Shown here: in pieces, positions 1 to 12,122 of the stretch
Layout: each line of letters opens with the position of its first letter
Numbering within the stretch: position 1 is the first letter of the stretch
Origin: Poronia punctata
Lineage: Eukaryota; Ascomycota; Sordariomycetes; Xylariales; Xylariaceae
Direction of reading: 5' to 3'
Assembly: GCA_022579005.1 (NCBI GenBank)
Contig: MU401494.1
Span: 124,001-188,000 of the forward strand
Length of the DNA: 64,000 nt
Notes under the pieces: model-generated
Database searches by the model: none
Told to the model about the DNA's origin: nothing
What the model saw: the letters and a program-made list of their open reading frames with translations, nothing else
Position numbers and translations under genes: made by a program

Positions 1-3000
1 TTATAAAGTTAAACTGCTTAAAAAATAAGTTATTTATATTATTTTTAAAGTATTTATATTAACTTATAACTATATTTTTAATATACTTATAGCTATTATA
101 AAGCAAATAGTGCTAAAAGAGATTAAAATATAAGCAAGGGCTATACTAGTTAATATATATATATTAAAATAAAGCTTAAATATATAAACTAGTAAAGTTA
201 TTTAAGTAGTTGTTTTTAAAAAACTAGTTTAATACTTTTAGCTTTTTTTAGCTAGCAAGCTTTTTTAAAAAAAAAAATGCTAATTATAAGTTATACGCTA
301 TAATTTAAGTTATTAAAGCTATTATATTTTTTAATTTTATAATAAAAAGCTATTATATAGCTATTATAGCACTTAACTTAATGCTTATAAACTACTTACT
401 AAAAAAAAATATATAGTACTAGCTTGCTATGCTAACTACTATAGCTTTTACTTAGTAAATTATAATAATTGCTTAGCTAAGCTATAAAAAGCTAATAAAA
501 AAGTTATACTATTTTTTTAAGCTAAGCTTAAAGCTATATAATGCTAAAGCTTTAAAGCATATAATAATAAAAATATAACTTTAGCTAAACTTACTTTAAA
601 AAAAAAAGTTATAATATAATAGCTTAAGCAACAAAGCAAAGGTAATAAAAAAAAAGCTTTTTTAATTTAAAAGTTATTAAACAAGTTAAGTATAAATATA
701 AGTATAATTATAACTACTACTAGCAAGTTAAAAAATTAGAAAATAAAAGGGTAAAAAGCTTAAACTATATAAGTTATGCTTATTACGCTAGTTTTACCGC
801 TAGTTATAAAGCTATAAAAACTAACGCTAAAGCTAGGCCTAGCAAAGCTTATTAAGATAATAAAAAAAATAATAATAAAAAAAACAAAGATTACTTAACT
901 TATTATAATAGTTATTAAAAACAAAAACAAATCTTTTAAACTATAACTTATTAAAAAAAAATAATAAAAACTAACTTAGCGCTTAAAAAGCTAACTATAG
1001 CTTTATAAAACATAAGCTATAATATAAATAACTATTTTATTTTTTTTTAGCAGTGCTAAAATAAAAAGATTAACATAGCTATAGTTACTAAACTATAAAT
1101 TAATAAAAAAAAAAAGAAAAAAATATAAACTTACTAAAGTTATTAAAACTTTAAGCTAGTAAATATTTAAAATATTTAAAAAGCTAACTAACTTAAAGTA
1201 ATAATATACGTTAAAATATAAAAAGGCTTAAAAGCTAAAAAAAAAGCTTTAGTTTACTATAAAAATATAATATAGCTTAACGTTAATAAATATAGCTTAA
1301 TAAATTACTATTAAGCGCTTAAAAATAATATAGTATTTAACTATATTATAGCACTTATATTTTAAAAAAATACTTTTTTTATAAAAAATCTTAATATAAA
1401 ATACTTAAAATAAAAACTTAGCATAGCTATACTTTATAAAGGTTATAAAGCAGCAAGCTAAGCTGCTAAAGCAAGCATATATTTTATTAAAAAGCTTAAA
1501 AAAGCAACTTACTAAGCAAATTATATTATAAACATTATATTTTTAAATATACTTTTTATAAAAAACAAGGTTATAAAAAAACTAAAAACCTTTTTTAATT
1601 ATTAAGCACTATATATAGTATTACTATAAAAAGGGCTAAAAAAGTTATATACTACGTTTTATAAAATATTAGTTAAAAATAATAAGCTTAAAAAGCTAAA
1701 AAACCTAGTTAGTACTAAAGTAAGCATATTTTTTAATATAAAAATAGCTAAAAAGTAATAAGCTATAAAAAAGTGCGCTAAAGTACTTATTAACTTTATT
1801 ATTAAAAGTATTTAAATAGTAAAGAAAAAAAAATATAAAAAAAGGGCATTAGCTTTATAGTAAACTATAAAGTGCGCTTAGGCCTACTAAGACTATTAAA
1901 GGTTTAAAAGTATAAACGTTGCTTTAAATTACTAACAAGAACTACTTATAGTAGTATAGTACACTAAAAAATAATACTAAAAAGATTAAATTAATAATAC
2001 TTATAATAATAAAAACCTTTTAAAAGTAATTAATTAGCATAAGCAAAAAAAACTAGTTATAGCACTACTTTTTATTAATAAAGGTAACATTATAATTAAA
2101 AAAGAAAAAAAAGCTAAATACTTAATTAAAAATATATTAAAAAAGTTTAACGCTATAAATAACTTATTAAAAATTAAAGCTTTAAAGCTTAATATAGCTA
2201 TACTAGTATAGCTTTTTTAATTTATTAAAGTAATTAAAAAAAAAGTAAAATGTTATGCTATAAAAGTTATATTTATATTACTTAAAGCTAACCTTATTAT
2301 TATAAAATATTTTAAAATAATTTAGCTTATTATTAAAAACTACTATATAGCAATACTTTAAAAGTGCTTAAAATATAAGTTTTTTTTTAGCTATATAAAA
2401 AAATGCTAATATAGTAATGCTTTTAAAAATAAGTAAAACTAACTTTGCTTTATATAGGTTATAAAGGCTAATAGTACTACTATTATACTTAAGTAAAAAA
2501 TTAAAAAAGCTAATAGCTAAATAAATAATATAAACGTTTTTTAAAGCTAGCTTAATAAGCTTATAATACGTTAAAGCTATTTTTAAAAAATTTATAATAA
2601 ACTTAGTAATTTGCTTAACTTATAATATAAAACTTACTTTTGCTAATAATAAAATAGCTACTTTAATTATACTAAATATATAAAAAGCTTTTAACGCGCT
2701 ATTTAAAAATAAACTACTTACTTAAATGCTAAAATAAAAGTAGCTTAAAGTAGCAATTAAGTTAGCAAACAGTTTTTTTATAAAGCAAACGCTTATTATA
2801 TAACTAAAAAACGCAAAAACTATACTAAAAAAAGTAGCTTATAGCACGCTATAAAGCTTTTTAGCATTATTAATATTTTATATATTTTACTTATATAAGC
2901 TTATAAAAGCTAACTTAAGCTGCTAAGGCTACGCTAATAACCTAGCAGTTTTAAGCGTTAAAAAAACTTTTAAAAAAAGCATATAAAAAGCTAAAAAATA

Positions 3001-5525
3001 AGTAAATGCTATTTTAAAATATAGCTAAGTTAATAAAATAGCTTTTATATTAAAAAAAATAAAAGCTATTTACTTTATTTATAAAAAAACTTAAAAAAAC
3101 CTAAACATAATTTTAAATAATAGCACTATTATAACTTTAGTTTTTATTACTAACTTTATATACTTATAAAAAACTTTTGCTTTTAAATAGCTAAGCGTAT
3201 ACTTAAATAAAAAACTTTGCTTTTAGCGCTATATAAAAAAAAAAGTAGCGCGCAAAATAAAAATAGTAAATTATATTTAAGCTATTATAGCTATAGTTTA
3301 AAGCTTTTTAGCAGCTAGCTTATATAAAATAGTTTATACAATCTTTTTGCTAGTTTTAATATATAAATATAAAGCTTAATATAAAAAATAAAAAAAGCTA
3401 GCTAGCAAAATAGCTAATAACTAAATAAAAACTATAAGCATATAGCTTAGTAATTATATATGCACAATTTAACAAGCTTTAATTTAAGCAGCTAAAAAAG
3501 TTTTACTTATATAAAAAACTTTTTTAACTAACTTTTTTTTTATAGCTAGCAATATTTTTACTACTATAATTATATTAAAATAAGCTAAGTAGCGCTTTAC
3601 TTTTTAAATTAAAATAGTTTATAAATTTTACTTACTAGCAACTTAAACTAAACTTAAAATTATATAGTATAGCAAAAAAGCTAGCTACTTATAATAAGCT
3701 TATATAAGCTTATAGTTAGCTATAATGCTTTTGCTAAATATTAAAAAAACAGTGCTTTATAAGCTTAAATACTTAAAAAAGTTTAAAGTTAACTTTATAA
3801 AAAGCTTAAGTAAACAAAAAGCTATAAAGCAATTTACTAAATAAAAAAACATTAAATTATTTTTTAATATTATAATATACTTAAACAAGTTAAAAACTTT
3901 AAAAGGCTTAAGCTATAGCTACGTTATTTATAAAAAATAAAACCTAGTTATAAAAAATATAAGCTAACTAAATAAAAATAATATAGTATTTAACGCTAAA
4001 GCTTTTAAAGCTTTTAAAAGGCTTTAAAAAGCTATACGCTATTTTTTTAGCTATTAAATTACTTTTTATATAAACAACACTACTATATTATAGTATGCTT
4101 AAAAAAACGCTTTAATAACGTTATAATAAGTTTTTATTAAGATTTACTAGCTAATAAAAAAAAATAATATATAGCTTTGCTAGTGCTTAAAGTACTAGTT
4201 TATTAAAAGCAACAAATAAGCAAACAAGCTAGCTAAAGCTAGCACAAAAAAAACTTAAAACTTTAAAGCTATACTTATAGCTACTAGCTTTAAAAAGATT
4301 GCTTATAAGCAAATTAAATTAATAGCTAAAAACTAAGCAAATAATAAAAATATTAATATTTTTAGTAAAATTACTTATGCTAATATAAACTATAAGCTAA
4401 GCAAATGCTTAAATATATTAAAAATTTTTTAAAAAGCTTTTAGCTAGTATTTTAATATAGTTTTTACTTATAAAGACTTTAGCTAATATTATAACTGCTA
4501 TAAATATAAAAACGTAAAGGTTTACTACTTTTATAGCTTTATAACTTATAAAACATACTTTTAAAAACTTAAATATTTAGTTTATTATAAACTAATAAAA
4601 TAAGTTTAAAAAAACTAGCTTTAGCTACTAAAACTTAAAAAAAAATAAAACAATATAACTTAGCTTTTAAAAAGCTTTTTTATAAAATTATATAACTTTA
4701 AGCTTAATACTAACTAACTACTTACTAAAAAACACTATTATAAGTAGCTTATTTATAACTTAAACGCTTTTAATAGCTTTTGCAAAGTAATAAAGTATTA
4801 TATTAAAGTAGCGCTCTTATTTATTAAATAAAAGACCTTTATAAAAAAAAAGTGCTGCTAACAAAAAAAAATAAACTTAAAAAAAGCAATATAACGTAAA
4901 ATTTAAAAAAAAGAAGCAAAAAAAAAAGAAAAAAAATAAAAAAAACTTAACAAGATTAAAAAATAAGAAAATAAGCTAAAAATAGTAAAGCTGTTAGCAC
5001 TAATTTAGTTAAAAGCAAAGAAAATAAAAAAAAATAAAAAAAAAAAAAAAAGCTTAAAAAAGCAAGGAAAAAAAAAAAACAACCTTTTAACCCTAGCTAA
5101 CCTTATAGCTTAAAAAATAAAAAAATACTTATAAAACGCTTATAAAAACACTTACAAAAATACTAAAACATTAAAAATAAGCTATAATAGCATAAACCTA
5201 CTAACTTAAATTATTAAAATATATTAAACAAACTTAAAAAAAAGCAGCTATAACTGCTATACTTTTACTTAAATATAGCCTAATAAGCTAAAATTACTTA
5301 GCTATAATCTTGCTAATTATAATAACTATACTTTTAATAGCAGCATATAGTGCTTACTAGTAACAATATAATAAGCTTTACTAAAAGTAATAAAATAGCT
5401 TTTTAAACAATTTACTTTATATAACCTTAACTTACTTATAGCTTAGCATGTAGCTTATATTAAATAGTATAAATTAAAGCTTGCTACGTTTTATATACTT
5501 TAGGTATAACTGCAAGTAGGCCTTG
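1..5525. repeat. RIP-degraded AT-rich transposon block
   Basis: This block is overwhelmingly A and T. The cytosines that survive sit mostly in GCT, ACT or CTT contexts and CpA is strongly depleted, with the mirror pattern for G on the other strand. That is the known footprint of repeat-induced point mutation, which converts CpA to TpA in duplicated DNA at the sexual stage. Stop codons fill every frame, and no open frame of useful length exists. The boundary to normal composition is sharp, around 5,520-5,530. A-rich tracts near 4,850-5,100 may be old 3' tails. Such blocks are usually heterochromatic in fungi. At least part of it is an ancient LINE (separate entry); the rest I could not assign. 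Confidence 0.9.
2450..2990 (+). mobile_element. RIP-inactivated Tad1-like LINE reverse transcriptase core
   Basis: Read on the + strand with stops ignored, this stretch keeps the order of LINE reverse-transcriptase motifs. About 2,655-2,730 reads TLIILNI-stop-KAFNALFKNKLLT, matching the catalytic block A region (TxDxxxAFDAL.NRLL) of Tad1-type elements. About 2,840-2,900 gives a leucine- and tyrosine-rich run after a serine-threonine, in the place of the PQGSPLSPxLF block. About 2,925-2,955 reads GYANNLAVLS, the YADD catalytic box with both Asp codons changed to Asn by G-to-A transitions. The changes fit RIP. The element is dead: both box aspartates and many Trp/Gln/Arg codons are lost. Its ends were not located. 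The family assignment is by motif memory only. Confidence 0.65.
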
Positions 5526-6671
5526 CCTCTGCAACGACGTTAAACAATTTTATTCTATTTTATTCCATTTTTTATTTCTGATGGCAATTTAGCAAGTAAT
5601 AATATCGTGGACGTGCGTATAAAAGAGGCATGTTCAATACTATTTGGAGAAATGTTAAGAGTTCGCTGTAAGCCAAGGTAACGCCTATCTGGGTAAGGAA
5701 GTTGGCTAGAAGTACGTGTACGTCGGCCACTTTTGCGAAGTTCAGGGTCGTTCGAGTGGAGTTGAAAGCACAGGTGACGAAAGCGGCTAGGCAGACATGA
5801 TCGGTACCTCTGGGTGGATTTTGATCCCACTGCCTTGGAAACCCTCCGACAAATAACGGTCTACATCATCATCATCACCACCGTCCAGAATCCCGTGGCG
5901 GTGTCAATTCAAACCACCAAACAGGTTTGAATCGCCTGTCCTACGACTCATATTACGTCTATCCTTCTATTCATAACAATCTCTGTCTGATTCATGATCA
6001 TGAAAAGGAATATTCTCACTCAACACATATGCCTCTAACCCACGCGCCTATTCCCAAAGCAGATAATGTATCAGAGCAGGCAAAACGTGCATTGCAATTG
6101 CCTTATTATGGTTAGAGACGCCAGGGAACTTGGTAATCTCACCCCGGCATTTCCCCTTCGGTCCCGATCTTGGACTACCTTAACCATGATAAACTTCCTG
6201 TTATATACGGTACTTGTCAAGTACATACATCTGTCACCCACGTCCTATATGTTAGGTACTTTCTAGGTATAGGAAAGGGACAATATCAGTATTATGGTAA
6301 TCTTACTACATGGATATTGTCGCCATTTTTCTTGGTACGTATTCTTTATTATCATGCACGTTGCGATTATTGAAAATGTATTGAACAAAGCGCAAATGAC
6401 AATGATAAAAAAAGAAAGGCAATGACATTCCCTATCGCTAGCAACACTCATCATACTTATGATTTACAACATATTTCCTACGCTTCCAGAAATGCCCATC
6501 TAGACGTAAAACCTAGCAATATACGTGTTTATGTACGAAGATAAGCCTGGCGTTTCTGGGTATTGTGGTAATCATGGGGAAAAGTACTTATGACAGTAGG
6601 TCGGTCCTATTTGATATCCATCTCCATTCTGGCACATTTTATAGAAATCCGGTTTTTGGTAATTGTAGTAA
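5526..6671. other. Non-coding stretch beside the AT-rich block
   Basis: Base composition is normal again here. Several short open frames (60-90 codons, both strands) overlap one another and show no recognisable motif or splice structure. I see no gene, RNA gene or repeat that I can support. Confidence 0.55.
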
Positions 6672-6673
6672 TA

Positions 6674-7348
6674 GGGTTGAATTTTGTATTATATAGATAC
6701 TATATTATATAGAATGATTTTTATATAATATTGTACCTTTAAAAGATATATGTATTGTTAAAATAACTTGTTTTTTTATATTTACTTTTACGCTAATTTG
6801 CACTTAAATAAGTAAGTATTATAATAGCTAAAAAGTTTAACTTTTAAACTTACGTTAGCTTATAATTTTCTTTACCTTTATTATTTTTACTACTTTTGCT
6901 ACCTTTGCTACTTTTGCTACTATTACTACTACTGCTTTAGCTAGCTTTTTTTTAACCTTTTTTTAACTTTTTTTTAACTTTTTTTAGCTAAAGCGCTTTT
7001 GCTAGCAAAAGCTTTTTTATTAAAAGCTTTTTTATAAGTAAGTAAAGTAGTAAACTAAGTAGTAAGTTAGGTGCTAAGACTAGCAAGAGGTGCTTTTTAT
7101 AGCGTATTTTTTAGTATATATAAAAAATTAAGCTATAACGCTAAAAACGTAATAAAAACACTAGAAAAAGTGATAATAAAGTAAATTAAAAAGTAAAAAA
7201 TAAAGTAAAAGTGTTGTTTTTATAATAAAAGTAGTAGTTAAGTTAAAAAAAACAGAAAGCAAATATATTATACGTACTATATACTTTTTTATATAAGCAA
7301 ATGTATTATATAAGTATGTTCCTAAAGGATACTGTACTAATTTAACCC
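6674..7348. mobile_element. 675-bp TIR element (MITE-like), copy 1
   Basis: The element starts GGGTTGAATT and ends AATTTAACCC, near-perfect terminal inverted repeats, and is flanked on each side by TA. A TA target duplication is typical of Tc1/mariner-type DNA transposons. The interior is AT-rich, has no open frame and carries short tandem motifs (CTTTTGCTAC, TTTTTTTAAC). A second copy of identical length lies at 8,093-8,767, and the two differ almost only by C/T and G/A transitions. With no transposase inside, it is best called a non-autonomous, RIP-affected element. Confidence 0.8.
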
Positions 7349-7350
7349 TA

Positions 7351-8090
7351 CGGTAGTAATCGGTAGAACCGGCGATAGCAAATTACTTATCTGATTGAAC
7401 AATATCACCCTTTTATTATAGCACGGTTGTTATGAGACATCTTCTCTCATTTGATTCCATTGCCGACCATACCAATAACGTTGAATGTTATTACGCCTGT
7501 GACCGGTATCGATATGTTTAATCTAGCCTGGTATAGGGAAATAATAGTATGATACATACCTCAGATATTATATGTAGCATCGGGCATAATTACATGTACC
7601 TGTCCTTATATATGTACTCGCATGTATGATATTGGAATTGGGGGGAAGACTAGAAAGGGCACCTATTCCGACCCAACGGATCCAGACCTCGTTGGTACAC
7701 AACTCGGATGGAACTCAGCTGACTGACTTTGAGGCAGTTTTAACCACATCGCCTGGGCCCCGAGGTCTATGGGTAAGAAGTACCTCACCTCGATGAGTAT
7801 CTACCTATTACAGCCCAGTCCCCGAGGTAGTCTCCCATATGTGCGGGTGTGCGAACTACCCACAAGGCCACACACACCCGCGCGCCCTCTACTCGGTAAC
7901 TCCCTACTGCGCTCAGCGGTATTAGAGGGCGATCGGCAACTCAAAAACTTTGTTACCAATCAACTCGTACGGCATTCCTATAGTGCCTGTTTGTTGCTAC
8001 TTTTGGTTTGAAATGGGTTTCTATTGTAGTCGTACTTGTATGTACGTAATGCAATCCCTTGTTAGACTAGACTACGGTAGGCATTTAAAT
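7351..8090. other. Non-coding spacer between the two TIR elements
   Basis: About 740 bp of normal composition. An 80-codon frame (7,769-8,011) is the longest and has no recognisable feature. Nothing else can be supported. Confidence 0.5.
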
Positions 8091-8092
8091 TA

Positions 8093-8767
8093 GGGTTGAA
8101 TTTTATATTATATAGATACTGTATTATACAAAATGATTTTTATATAATATTGTACTTTTAAAAGATATATATATTGTTAAAATAACTTGTTTTTTTGTGT
8201 TTACTTTTATGCTAATTTGCACTTAAATAAATAAGTATTATAATAGCTAAAAGGTTTAACTTTTAAACTTATATTAGCTTATAATTTTTTTTACCTTTAT
8301 TACTTTTGCTACCTTTGCTACTTTTGCTACTTTTGTTATTGCTATTGCTACTGCTTTAGCTAGCTTTTTTTTAACTTTTTTTTAACCTTTTTTTAACCTT
8401 TTTTAGCTAAAGCGCTTTTGCTAGCAAAAGCTTTTTTGCTAAAAGCTTTTTTATAAGTAGGTAAGGTAATAAATTAAGTAGTAGGTTAAGTGCTAAGACT
8501 AGCAAAAGGTGCCTTTTATAGCGTATTTTTTAGTATATATAAAAAATTAAGCTATAACGCTAAAAACGTAATAAAAATACTAAAAAAAGTAATAATAAAG
8601 TAAATTAAAAAGTAAAAAATAAAGTAAAAGTGTTATTTTTATAATAAAAGTAGTAGTTAGGTTAGAAAAAACAGAAAGCGAATATATTATACGTATTATA
8701 TACTTTTTTATATAGGCAAATGTATTATACAAGTATGTTCCTGAAGGATACTGTACTAATTCAACCC
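8093..8767. mobile_element. 675-bp TIR element (MITE-like), copy 2
   Basis: Begins GGGTTGAATT and ends AATTCAACCC, a clean 10-bp terminal inverted repeat, flanked by TA on both sides. It is collinear with copy 1 along its whole 675 bp and has the same orientation. Differences from copy 1 are scattered transitions (for example ACGCTAATT in copy 1 against ATGCTAATT here), as expected after RIP of both copies. It has no coding capacity. Confidence 0.8.
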
Positions 8768-8769
8768 TA

Positions 8770-9773
8770 ATCTAAATAGTCTCCCAACAACTGCTCTTTC
8801 TTATCACATTTGCACTCTATAGCCGCAACCGTCCCTCGGATACATGGCCAACATCCTTCAGGGGCCATCGCATTCCTAAGCGGCAAGTTCGTGTATTTAC
8901 GGGTAGAGTATCGTGCGAAAGACGGGCAATTGACGTCAGGCCAATCGAAACTAACAGATATTCATGGCCTTTGGCGACTTCAAAGGCTCAGTAGAATTGT
9001 TCCGGGATATACTGCGCGCTTGGAGCCGTGCTATGCGACCGCCAAACGACACGATCTACGCTAGGTTCTCAAATATAGAAATGCGCCAATGGAATGGAAG
9101 GGACAAAAATAACAGGCTGCAGCAAGCAGTACGAGTACAGCAGAAGTACATCTGCCTCCAAAAGGTCGTGTAGAATAGTAGTAGTGTGGAGGGACATGGC
9201 TTGCTTGGGAGGCTTGGCTGACTGCCCATAGGGGCAAGAACCCCCCGGTCTTCCCGCCCTGCCCCACCGGACCATACCTGCTCTCCCAGGACGTTCCCTG
9301 TCGCACATAGCAGAGTCTGCTTTTTGCTGCCAGGCATCGACATTTCCTGGTCGTGCCTGGTGTAGTAGCAACCGGGGATTGCAGACAGAATCCATCGACG
9401 TAACATCGATACCCCCTCCATCCGTATCCCTTCTCCCTGCAGTCTAGCCCTCTGTACATTGCCTTGTAGGTAGCAATGACCGGCGAAGCAGCAGGAAATA
9501 GACGCAAACGGGGAGGTATTCTGTCCCCCTGCCCACCTGTCCCCCATGATCTGCCTATCTTGTCTAGGGACTGCATTGATGCTGCCGGCTGTGCTGCGCT
9601 TCTGCGGTGATGTACGAGTACATTTACCTTGTATCTCGCTAACCTACCAATGTATATTTGTATCTTGCATCTACTCTAGGCCGCCTTTCTATTTTCCCTG
9701 CCCGCCCTCCAACCCATCAATCTGCTTATTACCAGGTGTGTAGAATCGGTAGCCAGACAGACTCCAACATCCC
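8770..9773. other. Upstream region of the 782-aa gene; no gene seen
   Basis: Overlapping minus-strand frames of 108-171 codons cover 9,056-9,576 in three phases at once, which argues that none is real. I see no splice pattern or protein motif. The last few hundred bases probably hold the promoter and 5' leader of the next gene. Confidence 0.5.
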
Positions 9774-12122
9774 TTGTACAGTACCCCGGACCAAAGCACG
9801 GTGATATATGATTATGGTTTCCCCCGTGATCTGCATGGGTTGATATCATCTCCCTTGCGTCTTTTTGCGACCAACATGTTATCAAGATCGAGCCTTAGCA
9901 TTCGACATCTTATACCCCACCGGCGACCTAGCGTTAGTGACGAGGATATGAGTGGAGCTGAATCCAAGAACGATGATCTTCCACTTCCAGTTCCAGTACC
10001 CGCGAAGGATCCGAATGATGGCAATACCCACGCCGCCAAAAGTCGATCTAATCGCAAACCAAGGGTCCCAGCACCCTTTATAGCTACGAGTTCCCTTACC
10101 CACTATGATACACTAAGGCCTCTGCCACCACTTCCGACCGAGATACCACGTCACTCTAGTAGTTCTTTGGAAAGATGCGAGCGTCACATCGTATGCGATT
10201 GCCCACTGTTGAATTCGAAAAGACGGTCCCCTCGATACACGGCATCGTCGGGAGAGAATACTGAAGTCTCTTCATTGGTCGGATTAGAGGCAACGGGGGT
10301 CGACAAGTCAGACAGTGGTAGTGTCGACGAATACCAGGCCCATCGCATACCCAAATCTCGATTTTATTTGCCTAGTGAGCGCCGGAGTAAAGAGGAAGTG
10401 CGTTTGCCTTTGTCCGCCGAGAGAGAGCACAAAGAGGAGGCAGAGTCAGAAGACAAACAGGCGGAAGTGGATTCATCTCCCGAGTACTCAGTGGACATAC
10501 AACAGTTCATGCAGGAGGCAGACGACGCCTTCAAGAGCATTGGCGCTACCATCTCCGAAGTATCTCCAGTGCAAGCCAGGTTTCCCCCTCAGTATACAGA
10601 ATACACAAAGCCCAACGACTCGGATACAGCAGCCGAATTGGGATCCACGCCACCAACTCCACCCCCAAAGGAAACTCCAGCCGTCAAGGAAATGCGGTCT
10701 TCACTGTCAAAGAGTCCTCATATGAGGATGTCATCAGCTTTTAGCACACTCTCAGACGCTTCACACACCCTAGAGTTTTCTTCCTCCGCAATCAACAGGA
10801 AGAAGTCGAAGAAATCCAGGCGACCAATATCAATGAGGCCACAACGAAAACCGGCACCGCTGAAACAGGCGGCGAAAAGCGGACCAAGATGGACGATTAC
10901 AGAGAATGTTTCGGAACTCTTAACGGGGGGATTGTCCCTTTTCCATAAAATCCAGGCAGACGAGATGCTCACGCCTGACCAGATCGAGGCATTTAGGAAG
11001 CTGAGGGAAACGAAACAACAAGCGGAGGAGATGGCCGAGGCAATGGAGAACGACACGGCTGGAGATACGCCGGATGAGCCATTCCATCTCGACGACCTTC
11101 CCTCGCGGATTGGTTCGGCCGGCGTCAAGACCGACGCAGCCGTGCCCAGTTCAAGCGAGGACAACACCTCGATAGTATTTTCGGACGATGTCGTGCAACG
11201 CAACTTTCTCTTTGAGAAACAACACAAAAACTCAAACTCTTCGTCACCACCAGCAAAACCTCCAGTAAAGCAGTCATCACTTCATCACAAGAGTAATACG
11301 TTCCCCATAGCCACTCCCTCCACCACAACATCTAGACACTTGCGCTCCGCTTCACGTGGACCGGTGACAGAACTCCCGATAATACCGGAAGCCTGTTCTA
11401 CAACTGAATATGTTTACCTGAAAGCATCACCTTACTCTTTAACTACACCCCATGTCCGACATGGGCCGATCCGACTGTCGAAAGCGGATCTGGTCCCAGA
11501 GGTGAAGCTGGCGCCGGACGAGGGGTTAGACTGGACAGCCTTCCAGATGGCTATACTTGGTGCTGGTGACTGGTTCACTGATAGCGACGATTCGGTACGA
11601 CGAAGGGAGGCGGAAGAAGCGGCAGAGATTGCCGAGTGGTGGGATTCGTGGCATTTCCAGAGCCCAGGTGGTCTTGTCACACGGCCATCCGAAGCATCCA
11701 GCCCGACGAGCACACTATCCGGAGACGAGATACCGGATATATCTTACCCCGAAGTCGTCACGGCTGCCCATAACCCACATCGACTACAACCCGCATGGCA
11801 GGACGTCCGACGCAGATCAGGGGCCGAGGGTCTCCAGCTCAACCTTGATTTCGCAACTGGTAAACACCCAACGAGATACTACATGGATACACAAGCGATG
11901 AACGGGCCTTGGGGCAGCGATGGCGAACAGAAGCAAACCGTCAACCGCGATAGCGTCAACAGCTTACCACCTAGTCCAATGTTGGACCTCCGAGTCATCC
12001 GAAGCGCATCTGGCGACTTTGACGTTGTACCTATGGGGTATAATTTGGGACATGATCTTGGGGACTTTTTGAAATGGGAAGCCGAGCATGCATATGCTGG
12101 CGACTTTCATTCACCGTCTTGA
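9774..12122 (+). CDS. Uncharacterised 782-aa disordered protein
   Basis: A single open frame of 782 codons without obvious introns. I do not recognise a named domain. Most of the protein is low-complexity and rich in Ser, Pro and charged residues (for example LPPLPTEIP and PTPPPKETP), so it is probably largely disordered. Two parts look folded: a helical stretch around residues 395-425 (LTPDQIEAFRKLRETKQQAEEMAEAME) shown here only as its core DQIEAFRKLRE, and a C-terminal block around 580-640 with the aromatic motif LDWTAFQMAILGAGDWFTDS followed by AEEAAEIAEWWDSW. The first ATG is used. A second at 9,876 (MLSRSSLS) would drop 34 residues and is an equally possible start. Conservation of the C-terminal block would be the first thing to test. 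Confidence 0.75.
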   Translation: MYSTPDQSTVIYDYGFPRDLHGLISSPLRLFATNMLSRSSLSIRHLIPHRRPSVSDEDMSGAESKNDDLPLPVPVPAKDPNDGNTHAAKSRSNRKPRVPAPFIATSSLTHYDTLRPLPPLPTEIPRHSSSSLERCERHIVCDCPLLNSKRRSPRYTASSGENTEVSSLVGLEATGVDKSDSGSVDEYQAHRIPKSRFYLPSERRSKEEVRLPLSAEREHKEEAESEDKQAEVDSSPEYSVDIQQFMQEADDAFKSIGATISEVSPVQARFPPQYTEYTKPNDSDTAAELGSTPPTPPPKETPAVKEMRSSLSKSPHMRMSSAFSTLSDASHTLEFSSSAINRKKSKKSRRPISMRPQRKPAPLKQAAKSGPRWTITENVSELLTGGLSLFHKIQADEMLTPDQIEAFRKLRETKQQAEEMAEAMENDTAGDTPDEPFHLDDLPSRIGSAGVKTDAAVPSSSEDNTSIVFSDDVVQRNFLFEKQHKNSNSSSPPAKPPVKQSSLHHKSNTFPIATPSTTTSRHLRSASRGPVTELPIIPEACSTTEYVYLKASPYSLTTPHVRHGPIRLSKADLVPEVKLAPDEGLDWTAFQMAILGAGDWFTDSDDSVRRREAEEAAEIAEWWDSWHFQSPGGLVTRPSEASSPTSTLSGDEIPDISYPEVVTAAHNPHRLQPAWQDVRRRSGAEGLQLNLDFATGKHPTRYYMDTQAMNGPWGSDGEQKQTVNRDSVNSLPPSPMLDLRVIRSASGDFDVVPMGYNLGHDLGDFLKWEAEHAYAGDFHSPS

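Noticed and set aside
1..5525. Centromere or telomere
   Set aside because: AT-richness alone would fit a centromere, but the CpA depletion and LINE motifs explain it, and no telomeric repeat is present.
9056..9576. Three overlapping minus-strand frames of 108-171 codons
   Set aside because: They occupy all three phases of the same DNA and none shows a motif or splice signals.
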